Below, piece by piece: positions 8,818 through 18,653 of a DNA stretch of 64,000 bases. This stretch comes from Hyphomicrobiales bacterium (GTDB lineage: Bacteria > Pseudomonadota > Alphaproteobacteria > Rhizobiales > JAJFHB01). Numbering within the stretch: position 1 is the stretch's first letter; every line of letters begins with the position of its first letter. The position numbers and the translations under genes were made by a program. Below the pieces are notes generated by a model. The model worked only from the letters and a program-made list of their open reading frames with translations, did no database searches and was not told the DNA's origin. The stretch is taken from assembly GCA_021775755.1 (NCBI GenBank), contig JAJFHE010000014.1:26447-90446 (forward strand), given 5' to 3'.

Positions 8818-10392
8818 CTACTCCAGTTCCTTGGTCTTGAGGAACGAGATGTCGGGGTTGTCGCGCTGCTTGTAATTCAGTTCCCAGTCGCCATTGGCCA
8901 AGAAGACTGGATCTCCGTCGCGGTCTCCCATGACCGCGGCGGAATTGGTTTTCATGAACTTCTGCAGTGCCGCCGCGTTATCCGACTGCAGCCATCGCGC
9001 GGTCGAGTAAGGCGCGTTTTCAAACGACAGCTCGACCTTGTATTCGTTGCGCGCCCGGTCGGCGACGACATCGAGCTGAAGCTGGCCGATCACGCCGATG
9101 ATCCATTGCGAGCCGACATCGGGCTTGAACACCTGGATCAGCCCCTCTTCCGATAGATCCTGAAGCGCCTGGCGCAACTGTTTGATGCGCGTCGTATCGC
9201 CAAGGCGCACACGACGCAGAATTTCCGGCGCAAACACCGGAAGGCCCGTAAACCGCAACGTCTCGCCCTCGGTGAAGGTATCGCCGACGCGGATGGTGCC
9301 GTGGTTCGGAATGCCGATGACATCGCCGGCACCGGCCTCCTGGGCAATCTCGCGGTCCTGCGCCATGAAGATGATCGGGCTGTGCACCATGACATCCTTG
9401 CCGGCGCGCACCTGGCGCAGTTTCATGCCGCGCTTGAAGGTGCCCGAACACAACCGCATGAAGGCGATGCGGTCGCGGTGGTTCTTGTCCATATTGGCCT
9501 GCACCTTGAAGATGAAGCCGGTGACGCCCTTCTCCACAGGCTCCACGACACGCCCGTCGGTCGGGCTCGGGCGCGGCTCGGGCGCATGCTTGCCGACGAA
9601 ATTCAGGAGCGCCTCGACGCCGAAGTTGCGCAGCGCGCTGCCAAAGATGACCGGCGTCTGATGACCCTCGCGGTAAGCCTCGCGGTCGAAGGGATCGTAG
9701 GCGGCGCTTGCCAGTTCCATATTCTCGCGCGACTGGGCGAGCACATCCTCGCGCACCAGCGCATCGAGTTTCTCATCGTCGGGACCGGAACAGTCGATGG
9801 TTTCGTCGAACTCGCCCTGGGTCGCCTTGGAGGACGTGCGGAACTGGTTCGCCTCAAGGTCGTAACAGCCGGCAAACAGGCCGCCCATGCCGACGGGCCA
9901 GACCTGGGGCGAGATGTCGAGCTGCAGTTCATCCTGCACCTGATCGATCAGTTCAAACGGATCGCGGCCTTCGCGGTCGACCTTGTTGATGAAGGTGATG
10001 ATCGGGATATCGCGCAGACGGCAGACCTCGAAAAGCTTGCGCGTCTGGCTCTCAATGCCCTTGGCGGCATCGATCACCATGATGGCTGAGTCGACCGCGG
10101 TGAGCGTGCGGTAAGTGTCTTCGGAGAAGTCTTCGTGGCCCGGCGTGTCGAGCAGGTTGAAGAGCAGGCCGGCGTGCTCGAAGGTCATGACCGAACTTGC
10201 AACGGAAATGCCGCGCTCCTGCTCGATCTTCATCCAGTCGGAGCGCGCCCGCCGTGTCTCGCCACGCGCCTTGACGTCGCCTGCGAGATGGATGGCGCCA
10301 CCGGCCAGCAGCAGCCGTTCGGTCAGCGTCGTCTTGCCCGCATCCGGGTGGGAAATGATCGCAAATGTGCGGCGGCGGCCATGAGCCTGCAT
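8818..10392 (-). CDS. prfC: Peptide chain release factor 3
   Basis: The 524-residue GTPase has G1 SHPDAGKTT near residue 14, switch I with ERGISVASSVMTF, G3 DTPGHEDFSEDTYRTL and G4 NKVDREG. These are RF3 signatures that separate it from EF-G. RF3 recycles RF1 and RF2 from the ribosome after termination. The ATG at 10392 (MQAHGRRRTFAIISHPDAGK) matches the usual start, and its length is close to the usual size of about 529. It is a stand-alone housekeeping gene. Confidence 0.96.
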   Translation of the reverse strand: MQAHGRRRTFAIISHPDAGKTTLTERLLLAGGAIHLAGDVKARGETRRARSDWMKIEQERGISVASSVMTFEHAGLLFNLLDTPGHEDFSEDTYRTLTAVDSAIMVIDAAKGIESQTRKLFEVCRLRDIPIITFINKVDREGRDPFELIDQVQDELQLDISPQVWPVGMGGLFAGCYDLEANQFRTSSKATQGEFDETIDCSGPDDEKLDALVREDVLAQSRENMELASAAYDPFDREAYREGHQTPVIFGSALRNFGVEALLNFVGKHAPEPRPSPTDGRVVEPVEKGVTGFIFKVQANMDKNHRDRIAFMRLCSGTFKRGMKLRQVRAGKDVMVHSPIIFMAQDREIAQEAGAGDVIGIPNHGTIRVGDTFTEGETLRFTGLPVFAPEILRRVRLGDTTRIKQLRQALQDLSEEGLIQVFKPDVGSQWIIGVIGQLQLDVVADRARNEYKVELSFENAPYSTARWLQSDNAAALQKFMKTNSAAVMGDRDGDPVFLANGDWELNYKQRDNPDISFLKTKELE

Positions 10393-10584
10393 GGGAGGTC
10401 GGGTCCGGTTTCGGGGTCTGGCGCGCGGCCCGGCATACGGGCGAACAGGCGCGCGGCGTTCCAATCGGCGCTCCTTCTACATCACATACGCGCGATTTGG
10501 AATGGTAATGGCCCAACAAAGGCCCCATTTAAGAATAAGATTTGAATTGCTGGGCGGGGTGGAACATTCGTGAAGGAGCGCGCA

Positions 10585-10851
10585 ATGCCCCAAGCCCTTA
10601 CTGCCCCCACCTGGCCTCCCGAGGCCGAAAAAGTCTATCAGCGCATGCTTGAGCTGCGCGAGCACGTCCGCTTCAAAGTCCTGAAAGACATGTGGAACGA
10701 CGGCGCCTGGCTGCGCTCCCAGGCCGTGCGCCGGGACGCGCGCAGGTCAGTGCGCCACGACTTCCGCAGGCGCGTCGCGCAGGCGGAAACCCCAATTGTG
10801 GGAGAAATCGTCAGGCTGACCAACCTCTACGGACCGCGCGAGGAGGCGTGA
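10585..10851 (+). CDS. Small basic hypothetical protein
   Basis: This 88-residue protein has no recognised domain. It is rich in Arg and Trp and looks helical (VYQRMLELREHVRFKVLKDMW, then two Arg-rich helices). AAGGAG at 10573-10578 gives good spacing to the ATG at 10585. It is divergent from prfC. The absence of a signal peptide or membrane segment suggests a cytosolic protein. Confidence 0.55.
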   Translation: MPQALTAPTWPPEAEKVYQRMLELREHVRFKVLKDMWNDGAWLRSQAVRRDARRSVRHDFRRRVAQAETPIVGEIVRLTNLYGPREEA

Positions 10852-10886
10852 GGGCACTCTACCCGCTTCACCTAAAAGTGCGCCCG

Positions 10887-12623
10887 TTATGGTTCGAGGT
10901 GCCTTGCAACGCGGAAACCGAACAGCACGTTCCGGCTCGCGGCTGGATGTGAAAACCGGCGTGCCGAGCGGAGGCTTCTGGGCCTATCGAGCCATGAGCC
11001 TCCTCGGAGCACATGCCTTGCGCAGTTCTCGGGGGCGTGCGGGACTCCATCTGTTGGGCCGCGCGAGTAGTCATCTTGCCAACAGTCTTCCACCCATTCC
11101 CAAAGATTTCCATGCATGTCATGAAGCCCAAAGGCATTTGCGGGGTACGTTCCAACATTGGTGGGTTTGGCCTTGAATTCTCCACCAACCCAGTGACTCG
11201 GATTGTATCCGAAACCACCATTATAGTTCGCATCAAGGGGGGAAATGCTGTCACCAGTTGAAAATGGTGTCGTGCTGCCGGCCCTCGCCGCATACTCCCA
11301 TTCAGCTTCTGAAAGCAATCTGTAGCGCTTGCCTGTAATTCCGGCTAACCAAACCACATAATCCTTGGCATCTGCCCAGGAAACATTCCTCACAGGCAGC
11401 ATCTCCGACTGGCTGTGAACATCGCCGACATCATCCGCACAAGCGCCATCTGCAACGCAATTCTCCCACTCAGCTGCTGTGACCTCGAACTTTCCCACGG
11501 CGAACGATTTATCAATCGTGACGATCAATTGTGGTTCTTCACTGCTCGTATGCCCATCCTCGGTTTGGGTCGATCCAATGGTGAAAGTTCCTCGCGGCAC
11601 AACCACCAATGTCGGACAATTGTCGCAGTCTCGAAATTCATCGCCTACGTCGTATCTGTCTGGAGGTTGAGTCGGTGCCTGATCGGGAAACACTCCAACA
11701 GCCACATCGAACTCTTCAAGACGCGCCTTTGCGAACTTCGCGTAGATGCTGTCTGGAAATTCGTCGATGAATGCCTCCAGCACGGCCTTACTCTGTGTGT
11801 TCTGGATTGCCGTCCAGGCTGCACGGTCCTGCAGCGAATTGGAAGTCACTTCATCTGACAGATTACCGGGCACAAAATAGAAATCGCCGAGAAGCGACGA
11901 CTCTTCCCACGGTGTCTGACGACCGCTAGTCGCGTGGCGAACTTGAATGCGCACTCGCTTGAACACCTGCTCGATGGGCAGTCCAGGCTCGCGAAGTGTT
12001 TCGGCAAGCGCCAATGTATAGGGAGAGTTGGCGCCATCGCCGTCGGCAGCACTTTCACCAGGAGCCGCCGCGAAAGCAACAAGCGACCCCCCCGCCGCTT
12101 CGACGCGTGCGAGCCCTCGGCCATCCGCTCCCCGAACGCTTGCAAACGGGTTGTCGCGGCAGGCGTCGAGGATCACGAGATTAAGCGCGTTGCCCGCAGC
12201 TTCCATCTGGGCGAGGACATCCGCAGCGCTGATCGCTTCCAGGGCAAGGTCGGCTTCATCGAGAATGCTTGACCTGAGAGGCACCAGGAAATTTTGTCCG
12301 CGAGATTGCACGCCGTGTCCTGCATAGTAGAAGAGCCCAACCGCATCTGGCCCGGCTTCTCGCAGCATCTTGCCAAATCTCTGAATCGCCCGCCCCATGG
12401 CGCGTCGGTCCGCGTCAGTGACCGAGACAACATCAAACCCTACCTCACGCAGCGTCCGGCCCATCAGGTCCGCATCGTTTCTTGGATTCGGAAGACTTTT
12501 GATCTCGGTATAAGCAGCGTTGCCGATCACCAGCGCAACTCGTTTCCCGGCGGAAGCGGGGTCAGCAAATCCGACAAAAACGGAAATATAGAGGAGGATA
12601 TGGAACACGGTGTGGCGGAGCAC
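10887..12623 (-). CDS. Exported caspase-fold (C14) protein with FGE-sulfatase-like domain
   Basis: The 578-residue protein has a signal peptide (residues 1-25) followed by a caspase-fold domain (KRVALVIGNAAY). The catalytic His is near 103 in YYAGHGVQ and Cys near 155 in ILDACRDNPF. From about residue 325 a FGE-sulfatase/SUMF1-like domain follows (VPRGTFTIGS, LSEAEWEYAARAG, NLWEWVEDCW, RGGSWLDRPRSLRSARR). The two cysteines that hold copper in true formylglycine-generating enzymes are absent after GGSW, so this domain probably binds rather than oxidises. The GTG start overlaps the stop of the upstream WD40-caspase gene (TAGTG), so the two are translationally coupled. Confidence 0.88.
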   Translation of the reverse strand: MLRHTVFHILLYISVFVGFADPASAGKRVALVIGNAAYTEIKSLPNPRNDADLMGRTLREVGFDVVSVTDADRRAMGRAIQRFGKMLREAGPDAVGLFYYAGHGVQSRGQNFLVPLRSSILDEADLALEAISAADVLAQMEAAGNALNLVILDACRDNPFASVRGADGRGLARVEAAGGSLVAFAAAPGESAADGDGANSPYTLALAETLREPGLPIEQVFKRVRIQVRHATSGRQTPWEESSLLGDFYFVPGNLSDEVTSNSLQDRAAWTAIQNTQSKAVLEAFIDEFPDSIYAKFAKARLEEFDVAVGVFPDQAPTQPPDRYDVGDEFRDCDNCPTLVVVPRGTFTIGSTQTEDGHTSSEEPQLIVTIDKSFAVGKFEVTAAEWENCVADGACADDVGDVHSQSEMLPVRNVSWADAKDYVVWLAGITGKRYRLLSEAEWEYAARAGSTTPFSTGDSISPLDANYNGGFGYNPSHWVGGEFKAKPTNVGTYPANAFGLHDMHGNLWEWVEDCWQDDYSRGPTDGVPHAPENCARHVLRGGSWLDRPRSLRSARRFSHPAASRNVLFGFRVARHLEP

Positions 12624-15600
12624 TATTGCATCCTTCGCAATGAGCCCGAAGGCACGTAGCCAAGTTTTACGCCATCACGGGCGATGAGGGCAAAGGTTCC
12701 GTCGTCTTCCAGCACACGCACGACCGTCCAAGCATCTAGCCGTGACACTTGCCCGGCGCCCTCGCCCGGCACATCCAGCACCTCAGTCGCCAACGTGAGA
12801 ATGTGTGTCGGCTCGCGGGGAGTTTCCGGTTCAGCTTCGGCGCCCGTGTCCACTGACGCAAGCCTTACACCAATCGGAAAATTCGAGCCGACTATGCGCA
12901 TTTGCGGAATCTGGCGCACGCCGAAGGCGGAGTGGCTGATCGCCGGTACGCGGTCGTCGATATGGGCTGCAAGCTCCGTGACCTCGATGCGCTCGTTGTT
13001 GTTGCCGTCGGCTTCGTGCATCGCTTCGAGAAGCGCATAGGTGAAGACACCGTGGCCGCGATAGCCTTCCAACGCCGGGGCATCGTCGGTCGCCGCCGAC
13101 AGTACCGTGCGGCCCATGGCCCGGGTCAGCTTGTCCATGGCGGTGAGACGCCCGAGACCGCGTTCGGCGATGCGATCACCGGTCAGCGAGCCGCTCTCGC
13201 AGGTATCGTAGAGCAGCACAGATTTGCGCGCCTGAACCTGCGCGAACCAGGCCTGCCACTGGTCCTGGCCGATGCCATCCGAGACGATGGACTCCGCGTT
13301 GCGGTAGCGGAAGTCCTGCGGCAGGAAGTAATAGCGCCCGTCCACCGTCTTGCCGTGGCCGGCGATGAAGAACACGAAGACATCGCGCGGGCTCACTTTG
13401 CCGGAGAGATCATCGAATGCCGCCGCAAGACCGGCCACCGTAACGTCCTCATCGAACAGCGTGTGAACATGGATCTCGTCATAAAGACCCGGGCCCGCCT
13501 GACGGAACGCGTCCGCCAGTGCGCGCGCGTCGGGCACCGCGTAGTTCAACCGCAACTGGTTGTCGAAGTAGTTGTTCACGCCGACGGCCATGACATGGAG
13601 GTCGGGCGGTGCGGCGCCCGAGACGCCGTCCCAGGTGACGGTGACGGAGACTGGCTCGGAGGCGATCAGGTTTGCTTCGTTGTAGGCAACAATCTCGATG
13701 ATGTTGTCGCCAGGCTCGAGCAGCACGGTGCGGGAGAGTTGGAGCACACGGCCCGAAGCTTGCGCTCCCTCCTCGATGCGCCCGAGGCCTCGCTCGCCAA
13801 GCCCGACGGTTGTGCCGTTGATCTTCCACTCTATGCGGCCTACCCCGCCGCCGGTGTCGGTGACACTCGCCTCAACACCAACGCCGTCGGCCTCGGCCCG
13901 GCGGCCCGGTTCGGGCGAGAGGATCTCTAATGCAGGTGCATCGCCGCCATCAATGATGGCATCCAGGTTGACGCCGCGCGCAGCTTGGGAGACCAGGTTG
14001 TGTGGATCCCCGGCCAGTGCTTCTCGAACCAGATCGGGCCGGTAGAGCGCCTGATAAAACCGACCAATCGAGATCGCCGTAAGTGCCCGTGCAACATGAG
14101 CGTTCTCTGACCCAGCCGCCCGTTCATCGAAAAAGCCCTGAGGTGTGACAGTCAGCCAAGACACGCCACCAAGATTGATATTTGTTGCAAGCAGTTCTCC
14201 GTTTAAGGCCGACCACACACGCGTTGTGCCATCATAACTTCCGGAAAGTATGTATTTGCCGCTTGGAGAGAAAACTGCGGAGTCCACGATGGACAAATGG
14301 CCGCGGAGAGTTCGCGCGGTTCGAGTTCGCAGATCCCAGATCTTGACCGTTGTGTCTGCGCTTGAGGAAACAATCTTTTTGCCATCCGGTGAGAAGGCTG
14401 CGAATTGTACGTGATCGGTATGTTCTGCCATCGTGAAAATGAGGTTTCCGCTCCGGGCGTTCCAGACCTTGATGGTCCGATCGGCACTGGTAGACACGAT
14501 CTGCGAGCCATCGGGCGAATAGGCCGCAGAGAGTACCGCACGTGTATGGCCAACGAGATCTCTAACAATCCTGCCAGTGCCGAGGTCCCAGACCTTGATG
14601 GACTTGTCGAAGGAAGTCTGAACCAGACTGCCTCCGTCGGGCGAAAAGGTTGCCGACAGGATCCCGTTGTTCGGGCTCTGGAGAGTGTGAACCCTCTCAC
14701 CGTCGGCAAGATTCCAGACCGCAATCGCATTATCGGCGGTGTAAGATACGGTCCCGGCCGCGACCAGGGTACTGTCGGAAGAAAAAGAAATACTGCTAAT
14801 GGTGGTTGCGTCCGTCTGGAACTCTCTTACCACTTCACCGGACCCTACGCGCCACACAGTAAATCTATCAGTGGCGGTTGCGGATGCGACAAGTGAACCG
14901 TCTCTGGAAAGCGAAAATGCATTAGATACCCACCCTGTGCTCCCATCGCCGATGATGCGCAACAAAGATCCGGTCGAGGCATCCCATACTTTGACGGCGC
15001 CATCGTAACCGCCGGTCACGACATAGGAGCCGTCCGGCGCGTACGCGGAGGCTACAACGCCAACTACCCGCCCCTCGAAGTTCTGCACACGCGAAGAGAG
15101 GTTCGCCGTCCATTGTTGCAATTTGGAGTCCCAACTGGATACAAAGTAGGATTCGCCGTCACTTGCAAACTGCACTTCTGTGACCCATGATTCGTGGCGT
15201 TCGGGAGAGCCTTTGATCAGATGCCCGGTGTCGGCATCGAAAAGCAGATGCTTGCCCGAGAACGTTCCTGCCAGGATCTTCGAACCGTCGGGCGCGTAGT
15301 CCAGCGACATAATCCAGTTGTAATTGGTATCAAACGTGGACAGGAGCTCACCGGTTTCAAGCTTCCAAATCTTTATGGATCTATCAGCACTGCCTGACGC
15401 CAGATTGCCGCCGTCCGGGGACAATGCAAGAGACTCGACCGAATTTTCGTGCCCATTGAGCGTTTGCAAAAGTCGCCCGTCGATAGCAGCCCATACGCGT
15501 ACCGTCCGGTCGACACCTCCAGATGCGATGTACCTTCCATCAGACGAATAAATCACCACCTCCACACCATCTGTGTGTCCACTCATCCGCCGCACCTGGC

Positions 15601-16297
15601 GCCCCGTAACTACATCCCAGACGTACAGTCCGTACTCTTCATTGCTGCTGGAGCCGCCGGCGGTCAGAATGTGACTTCCGTTTGGAGAAAAAGTGACGGT
15701 ATTTCCGGTTCCATGCGGAATATCTATTGTTCGTAACGTCTCGCCGGTTCTTGCATCTCTAATTTTTGCCGTGGGACTTCCCACTGTCGCAATGAACCTA
15801 CCGTCCCTAGAATATTTGATAGCGTTGATGCCGCCGCCGCCCTGGTGCCCTTCCAGCGTCATCAGAAGGCGGCCAGACGGAATATCCCAAATACGGAGTA
15901 TATTGTCGGAACCACCAGAGGCCAGGAATGCACCATCCGGAGAAACATCGAAACCGTAGATCGGGCCGTTGTGACCGAACTGCGGCATGAGCTGGGCTGC
16001 TTCACCACTGGTTCCGGCGCCCTGCGTCATTACTGCGTCGAGAATTGCACCAATATCTGCTCCGCCGGATCCAAAGACACTACTATGATCGATATTGTTG
16101 TCGTCAAGATACTGACGCGCCGCTCGCTCTGTTCTCCGCCCCCAGGCACCGTCAACAGGGCCAGTGTCGTAACCCATGTTGTTCAACGTCTCTTGAATGA
16201 CGCTGACACGAGAATCCGCATGAGCCCGTTCAACCGCTACCGCCGAAGAAAGCAGAGATGCAACGAGTAGCGCAATTGCGAGCAGTCGACGTATCAT
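12623..16297 (-). CDS. Exported WD40-caspase protein with peptidoglycan-binding-like and SH3-like ends
   Basis: The 1224-residue protein has a signal peptide (MIRRLLAIALLVASLL), a short peptidoglycan-binding-like segment (LNNMGYDTGPVDGAWGRRT, about residues 38-60), and about 14 WD40 units between residues 100 and 730, enough for two seven-blade propellers. An Ig-like linker follows, then a caspase-fold domain from about 897 (HVMAVGVNNY) with His near 976 (IAGHGK) and Cys near 1033 (YDTCESG), and an SH3-like tail. The ATG at 16297 follows GGGGAGGAG. Extracytoplasmic caspase-like proteases fused to repeat sensors are known in cyanobacteria and alphaproteobacteria, but their targets are mostly unknown. 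The gene starts 86 bases after the Ldh stop and overlaps the second caspase gene. Confidence 0.88.
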   Translation of the reverse strand: MIRRLLAIALLVASLLSSAVAVERAHADSRVSVIQETLNNMGYDTGPVDGAWGRRTERAARQYLDDNNIDHSSVFGSGGADIGAILDAVMTQGAGTSGEAAQLMPQFGHNGPIYGFDVSPDGAFLASGGSDNILRIWDIPSGRLLMTLEGHQGGGGINAIKYSRDGRFIATVGSPTAKIRDARTGETLRTIDIPHGTGNTVTFSPNGSHILTAGGSSSNEEYGLYVWDVVTGRQVRRMSGHTDGVEVVIYSSDGRYIASGGVDRTVRVWAAIDGRLLQTLNGHENSVESLALSPDGGNLASGSADRSIKIWKLETGELLSTFDTNYNWIMSLDYAPDGSKILAGTFSGKHLLFDADTGHLIKGSPERHESWVTEVQFASDGESYFVSSWDSKLQQWTANLSSRVQNFEGRVVGVVASAYAPDGSYVVTGGYDGAVKVWDASTGSLLRIIGDGSTGWVSNAFSLSRDGSLVASATATDRFTVWRVGSGEVVREFQTDATTISSISFSSDSTLVAAGTVSYTADNAIAVWNLADGERVHTLQSPNNGILSATFSPDGGSLVQTSFDKSIKVWDLGTGRIVRDLVGHTRAVLSAAYSPDGSQIVSTSADRTIKVWNARSGNLIFTMAEHTDHVQFAAFSPDGKKIVSSSADTTVKIWDLRTRTARTLRGHLSIVDSAVFSPSGKYILSGSYDGTTRVWSALNGELLATNINLGGVSWLTVTPQGFFDERAAGSENAHVARALTAISIGRFYQALYRPDLVREALAGDPHNLVSQAARGVNLDAIIDGGDAPALEILSPEPGRRAEADGVGVEASVTDTGGGVGRIEWKINGTTVGLGERGLGRIEEGAQASGRVLQLSRTVLLEPGDNIIEIVAYNEANLIASEPVSVTVTWDGVSGAAPPDLHVMAVGVNNYFDNQLRLNYAVPDARALADAFRQAGPGLYDEIHVHTLFDEDVTVAGLAAAFDDLSGKVSPRDVFVFFIAGHGKTVDGRYYFLPQDFRYRNAESIVSDGIGQDQWQAWFAQVQARKSVLLYDTCESGSLTGDRIAERGLGRLTAMDKLTRAMGRTVLSAATDDAPALEGYRGHGVFTYALLEAMHEADGNNNERIEVTELAAHIDDRVPAISHSAFGVRQIPQMRIVGSNFPIGVRLASVDTGAEAEPETPREPTHILTLATEVLDVPGEGAGQVSRLDAWTVVRVLEDDGTFALIARDGVKLGYVPSGSLRRMQ

Positions 16298-16383
16298 GCC
16301 ACTCCTCCCCAATAGGGAGTAAGCATAACCGACACGACATTTCGTTGGTAGACCCTATGCAGCGGATGTCCGCGTTCGCAAAA

Positions 16384-17424
16384 TTAGCGCCAAGGTGCTC
16401 CGGCATCCGTCACAGCCGCCAGCGGCGAGACCGCCTCAATCGTGGTGGGACTGAGCTCAATCCCCCTCTCCTGCGCCTCCGCATACTCCCGCCAACGCAT
16501 CTCCCCCGGCAGCAGCACCTCGCCGCCATCGGGGGCCGAGGCGCGGATGTCGGCGACCATGGCTTCGAAGCGGTCGTAGTAGGCCTCCATCGGCATGAAC
16601 CGCGAGACATCGATGGCGATCAGGAAGTGGCCGTTGTGGCCGGGCTCTTGCTTGTCCTTGTACATGGATGCGACGCCGTGGGTGACGCCGGCGCCGGTGA
16701 GCACGCCGGCGAGTATTTCGACCATAAGCGAGAGGCCATAGCCCTTGGCGCCGCCGAAGGGGAGAAGAGCGCCGCCGCCGACTTTTTCCGGGTCGGTGAT
16801 GGGCGCGCCATCGACATCCACCGCGAGACCTTCGGGCAGCGGCTCACCGCTGGTAATGTGCTGGCGCACGGTGGAGCCGGCAAGGCCGCTTGTCGCCATG
16901 TCGACCATGAGCGTCTCGCCGTTGCGGCGCGGTGCGCCGAAGGCAAACGGGTTGGTGCCGAATACGGCGCCAAGACCGCCGTGGGCAGTGACCTTCGGAA
17001 ACGAGTTCGACATGGCAAGGCCGATCATGCCGGCGTCTGCCGCCTGATGCGTGAAATAAGCGCCGGTGCCGAAGAAATTGCTGTTTCGCACACCGACCGC
17101 GCCGACGCCCGTGCCGCGGGCCAGTTCGATTGCGTGTTTCATGGCGAGCATACCGGCGTGCTGGCCGAAACCGTCATCACCATCGAGAAGGCCAAGGCTC
17201 GGGCCGAGGTTTTCAAAGCGGGGACTGCAGGGGCATTTGATGGCGCCGGAGGCAACGCGTTCCAGATAAACGGGCAAACGCAGAAGGCCGAAATTGCGGC
17301 GCCCCACGCACTCGCTCCACACCAGGTTTTCAGCGACGTTGCGCGCCTGCTCTTCGTCGACACCGTGCGCCGCGAGCAGCTTCGCGCAGAACGCCATGAG
17401 ATCTGGAACCGGGATCCGCGCCAC
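16384..17424 (-). CDS. Malate/L-lactate (Ldh2) family dehydrogenase
   Basis: The 346-residue protein matches the Ldh2/AllD/ComC family of NAD(P)-dependent 2-hydroxyacid dehydrogenases, which is unrelated to classical MDH. Signatures are VGVRNSNFFG, IGLAMSNSFPKVTAHGG, TNPFAFGAPRR, MATSGLAGSTV and GGAKGYGLSLMVEILAGVLTGAG. Substrates in the family include ureidoglycolate, sulfolactate, 2,3-diketogulonate and malate. The GTG start lies five bases after the stop of the ATP-grasp gene, with the GGGAGG ribosome binding site inside that gene's end. This tight packing suggests it supplies or reduces a hydroxy- or oxo-acid for the ligases upstream. Confidence 0.9.
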   Translation of the reverse strand: MARIPVPDLMAFCAKLLAAHGVDEEQARNVAENLVWSECVGRRNFGLLRLPVYLERVASGAIKCPCSPRFENLGPSLGLLDGDDGFGQHAGMLAMKHAIELARGTGVGAVGVRNSNFFGTGAYFTHQAADAGMIGLAMSNSFPKVTAHGGLGAVFGTNPFAFGAPRRNGETLMVDMATSGLAGSTVRQHITSGEPLPEGLAVDVDGAPITDPEKVGGGALLPFGGAKGYGLSLMVEILAGVLTGAGVTHGVASMYKDKQEPGHNGHFLIAIDVSRFMPMEAYYDRFEAMVADIRASAPDGGEVLLPGEMRWREYAEAQERGIELSPTTIEAVSPLAAVTDAGAPWR

Positions 17425-17429
17425 GGAGG

Positions 17430-18653
17430 TTACGACCTCCCGCGCAGAAGTTTTTGTACCGTTGCCCAGGCCGCCCCGAATACCGGGCTCAGATCGCGCG
17501 GGTCGAAGAGCGGCGACACCTGCTCATAGGTGGCAACGCTTTTCACCCAGCCCCAGAACGTGAGCTCGCCCATGCGGCGCAGTTCGAGGAAGGAGAGAAA
17601 GTCGCGCAGCGGATACCAGAACCGCAGGTCTTCCTCGAAGGTTTCGAACCGCGGCGGCACCTGTCCGGTCAGATCGCAGTAGACAATGAGGTCGAGCGGC
17701 GCACCGGCGGCGACCGCCAACTCCTGGGTGGCGGTAAAGCGAGCGTTCACCTCGATGACCTTGAGCCTGCCGTCGCGCTCATCGTACTTGAACTCGATAT
17801 TTCCGAGACCGCGAAAGCCCATGTGGGCGAAGAACCGCTCGCCCGCGGCCGCGGTTTCCGGCAGCCAATCGGTGATGTGATAGCACCCGCCGCCGCGGTT
17901 TACCGGGTAACGCCGGAGCACACGTTTGGTGAAGTGGAAGAGGCTTTGGCCGTGCGTATCGAGATAAGTGTAGTAGCTCGACAGCAAGGTGTCGGGCCCC
18001 GGGATCATTTCCATGACCATCACGTCAAGGCCCGCATCGCACGCCAGCGCGACTTTCGCGGCGAGTTCTTCGAAGCCTTCTTCGACGATGAAGAGCTTGC
18101 GCCCAAAGACCTTGGAGAACTTGTGCGAGTGGACCGGCTTCACCATGACCGGGAAGCTCACCTGTCCGCGCAGCCGTTCGATGTCTCCATCGCTTTCGAT
18201 GGACCAGAAGTTTGGGGTGTCGAGGCCAGCGGCCCGCGCGAGCTCAAGTGTTTTCTTCTTGTCGAGCATCGCGCGGCGCTGGTCCGGGGGCGCTTCCTCA
18301 AGCACATAGCGCTCGCTTAATTGGTCATGGTTGTCGGCAATGAACTCAATCGCTTCATCGCTGCAGGGCACGATGACATGGCCGTCAAGGGAGGTGTTCT
18401 GCGGGTCGAGCAACAAGCCGGCCCAGTAAGCGACATGAGACTGACCGAAGGGGACAGACAGGCGCTCGCGGCAGTAGCGCGAATACATACCCCAGCAATT
18501 GGCAGGGCCCGAGACACGCACAGTGATACCGTGGCGTCCGAGATGGCGTGCGATCGCAAGCGAGTTTTCCTTGCCGCCGAGCACGAGCACGGGCACCGAC
18601 GCGTCAAGCGCCGGCACGGCAACATCCAGATCAGGGTGCGCGTGCACGTTCAT
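17430..18653 (-). CDS. ATP-grasp ligase, CarB/PurK-like type
   Basis: The 407-residue protein has an N-terminal nucleotide-fold segment (PVLVLGGKENSLAIARHLG) and a central ATP-grasp fold. MLDKKKTLELARAAGLDTPN is the usual pre-ATP-grasp helix, FPVMVKPVHSHKF the ATP-binding lysine strand, and GNIEFKYDERDGRLKVIEVNARF the Mg-binding strand. It resembles carboxylate-amine ligases of unassigned substrate. The start overlaps the upstream ATP-grasp gene by four bases (ATGA), and the Ldh gene follows directly. Two different ATP-grasp ligases in tandem commonly build small amide or dipeptide-like metabolites. Confidence 0.85.
   Translation of the reverse strand: MNVHAHPDLDVAVPALDASVPVLVLGGKENSLAIARHLGRHGITVRVSGPANCWGMYSRYCRERLSVPFGQSHVAYWAGLLLDPQNTSLDGHVIVPCSDEAIEFIADNHDQLSERYVLEEAPPDQRRAMLDKKKTLELARAAGLDTPNFWSIESDGDIERLRGQVSFPVMVKPVHSHKFSKVFGRKLFIVEEGFEELAAKVALACDAGLDVMVMEMIPGPDTLLSSYYTYLDTHGQSLFHFTKRVLRRYPVNRGGGCYHITDWLPETAAAGERFFAHMGFRGLGNIEFKYDERDGRLKVIEVNARFTATQELAVAAGAPLDLIVYCDLTGQVPPRFETFEEDLRFWYPLRDFLSFLELRRMGELTFWGWVKSVATYEQVSPLFDPRDLSPVFGAAWATVQKLLRGRS

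Noticed and set aside
10887..11700. FGE-like domain of the second caspase gene as a true formylglycine-generating enzyme
   Set aside because: GGSW is followed by LDRPRSLRSARR with neither copper cysteine, so catalysis of that reaction is unlikely.
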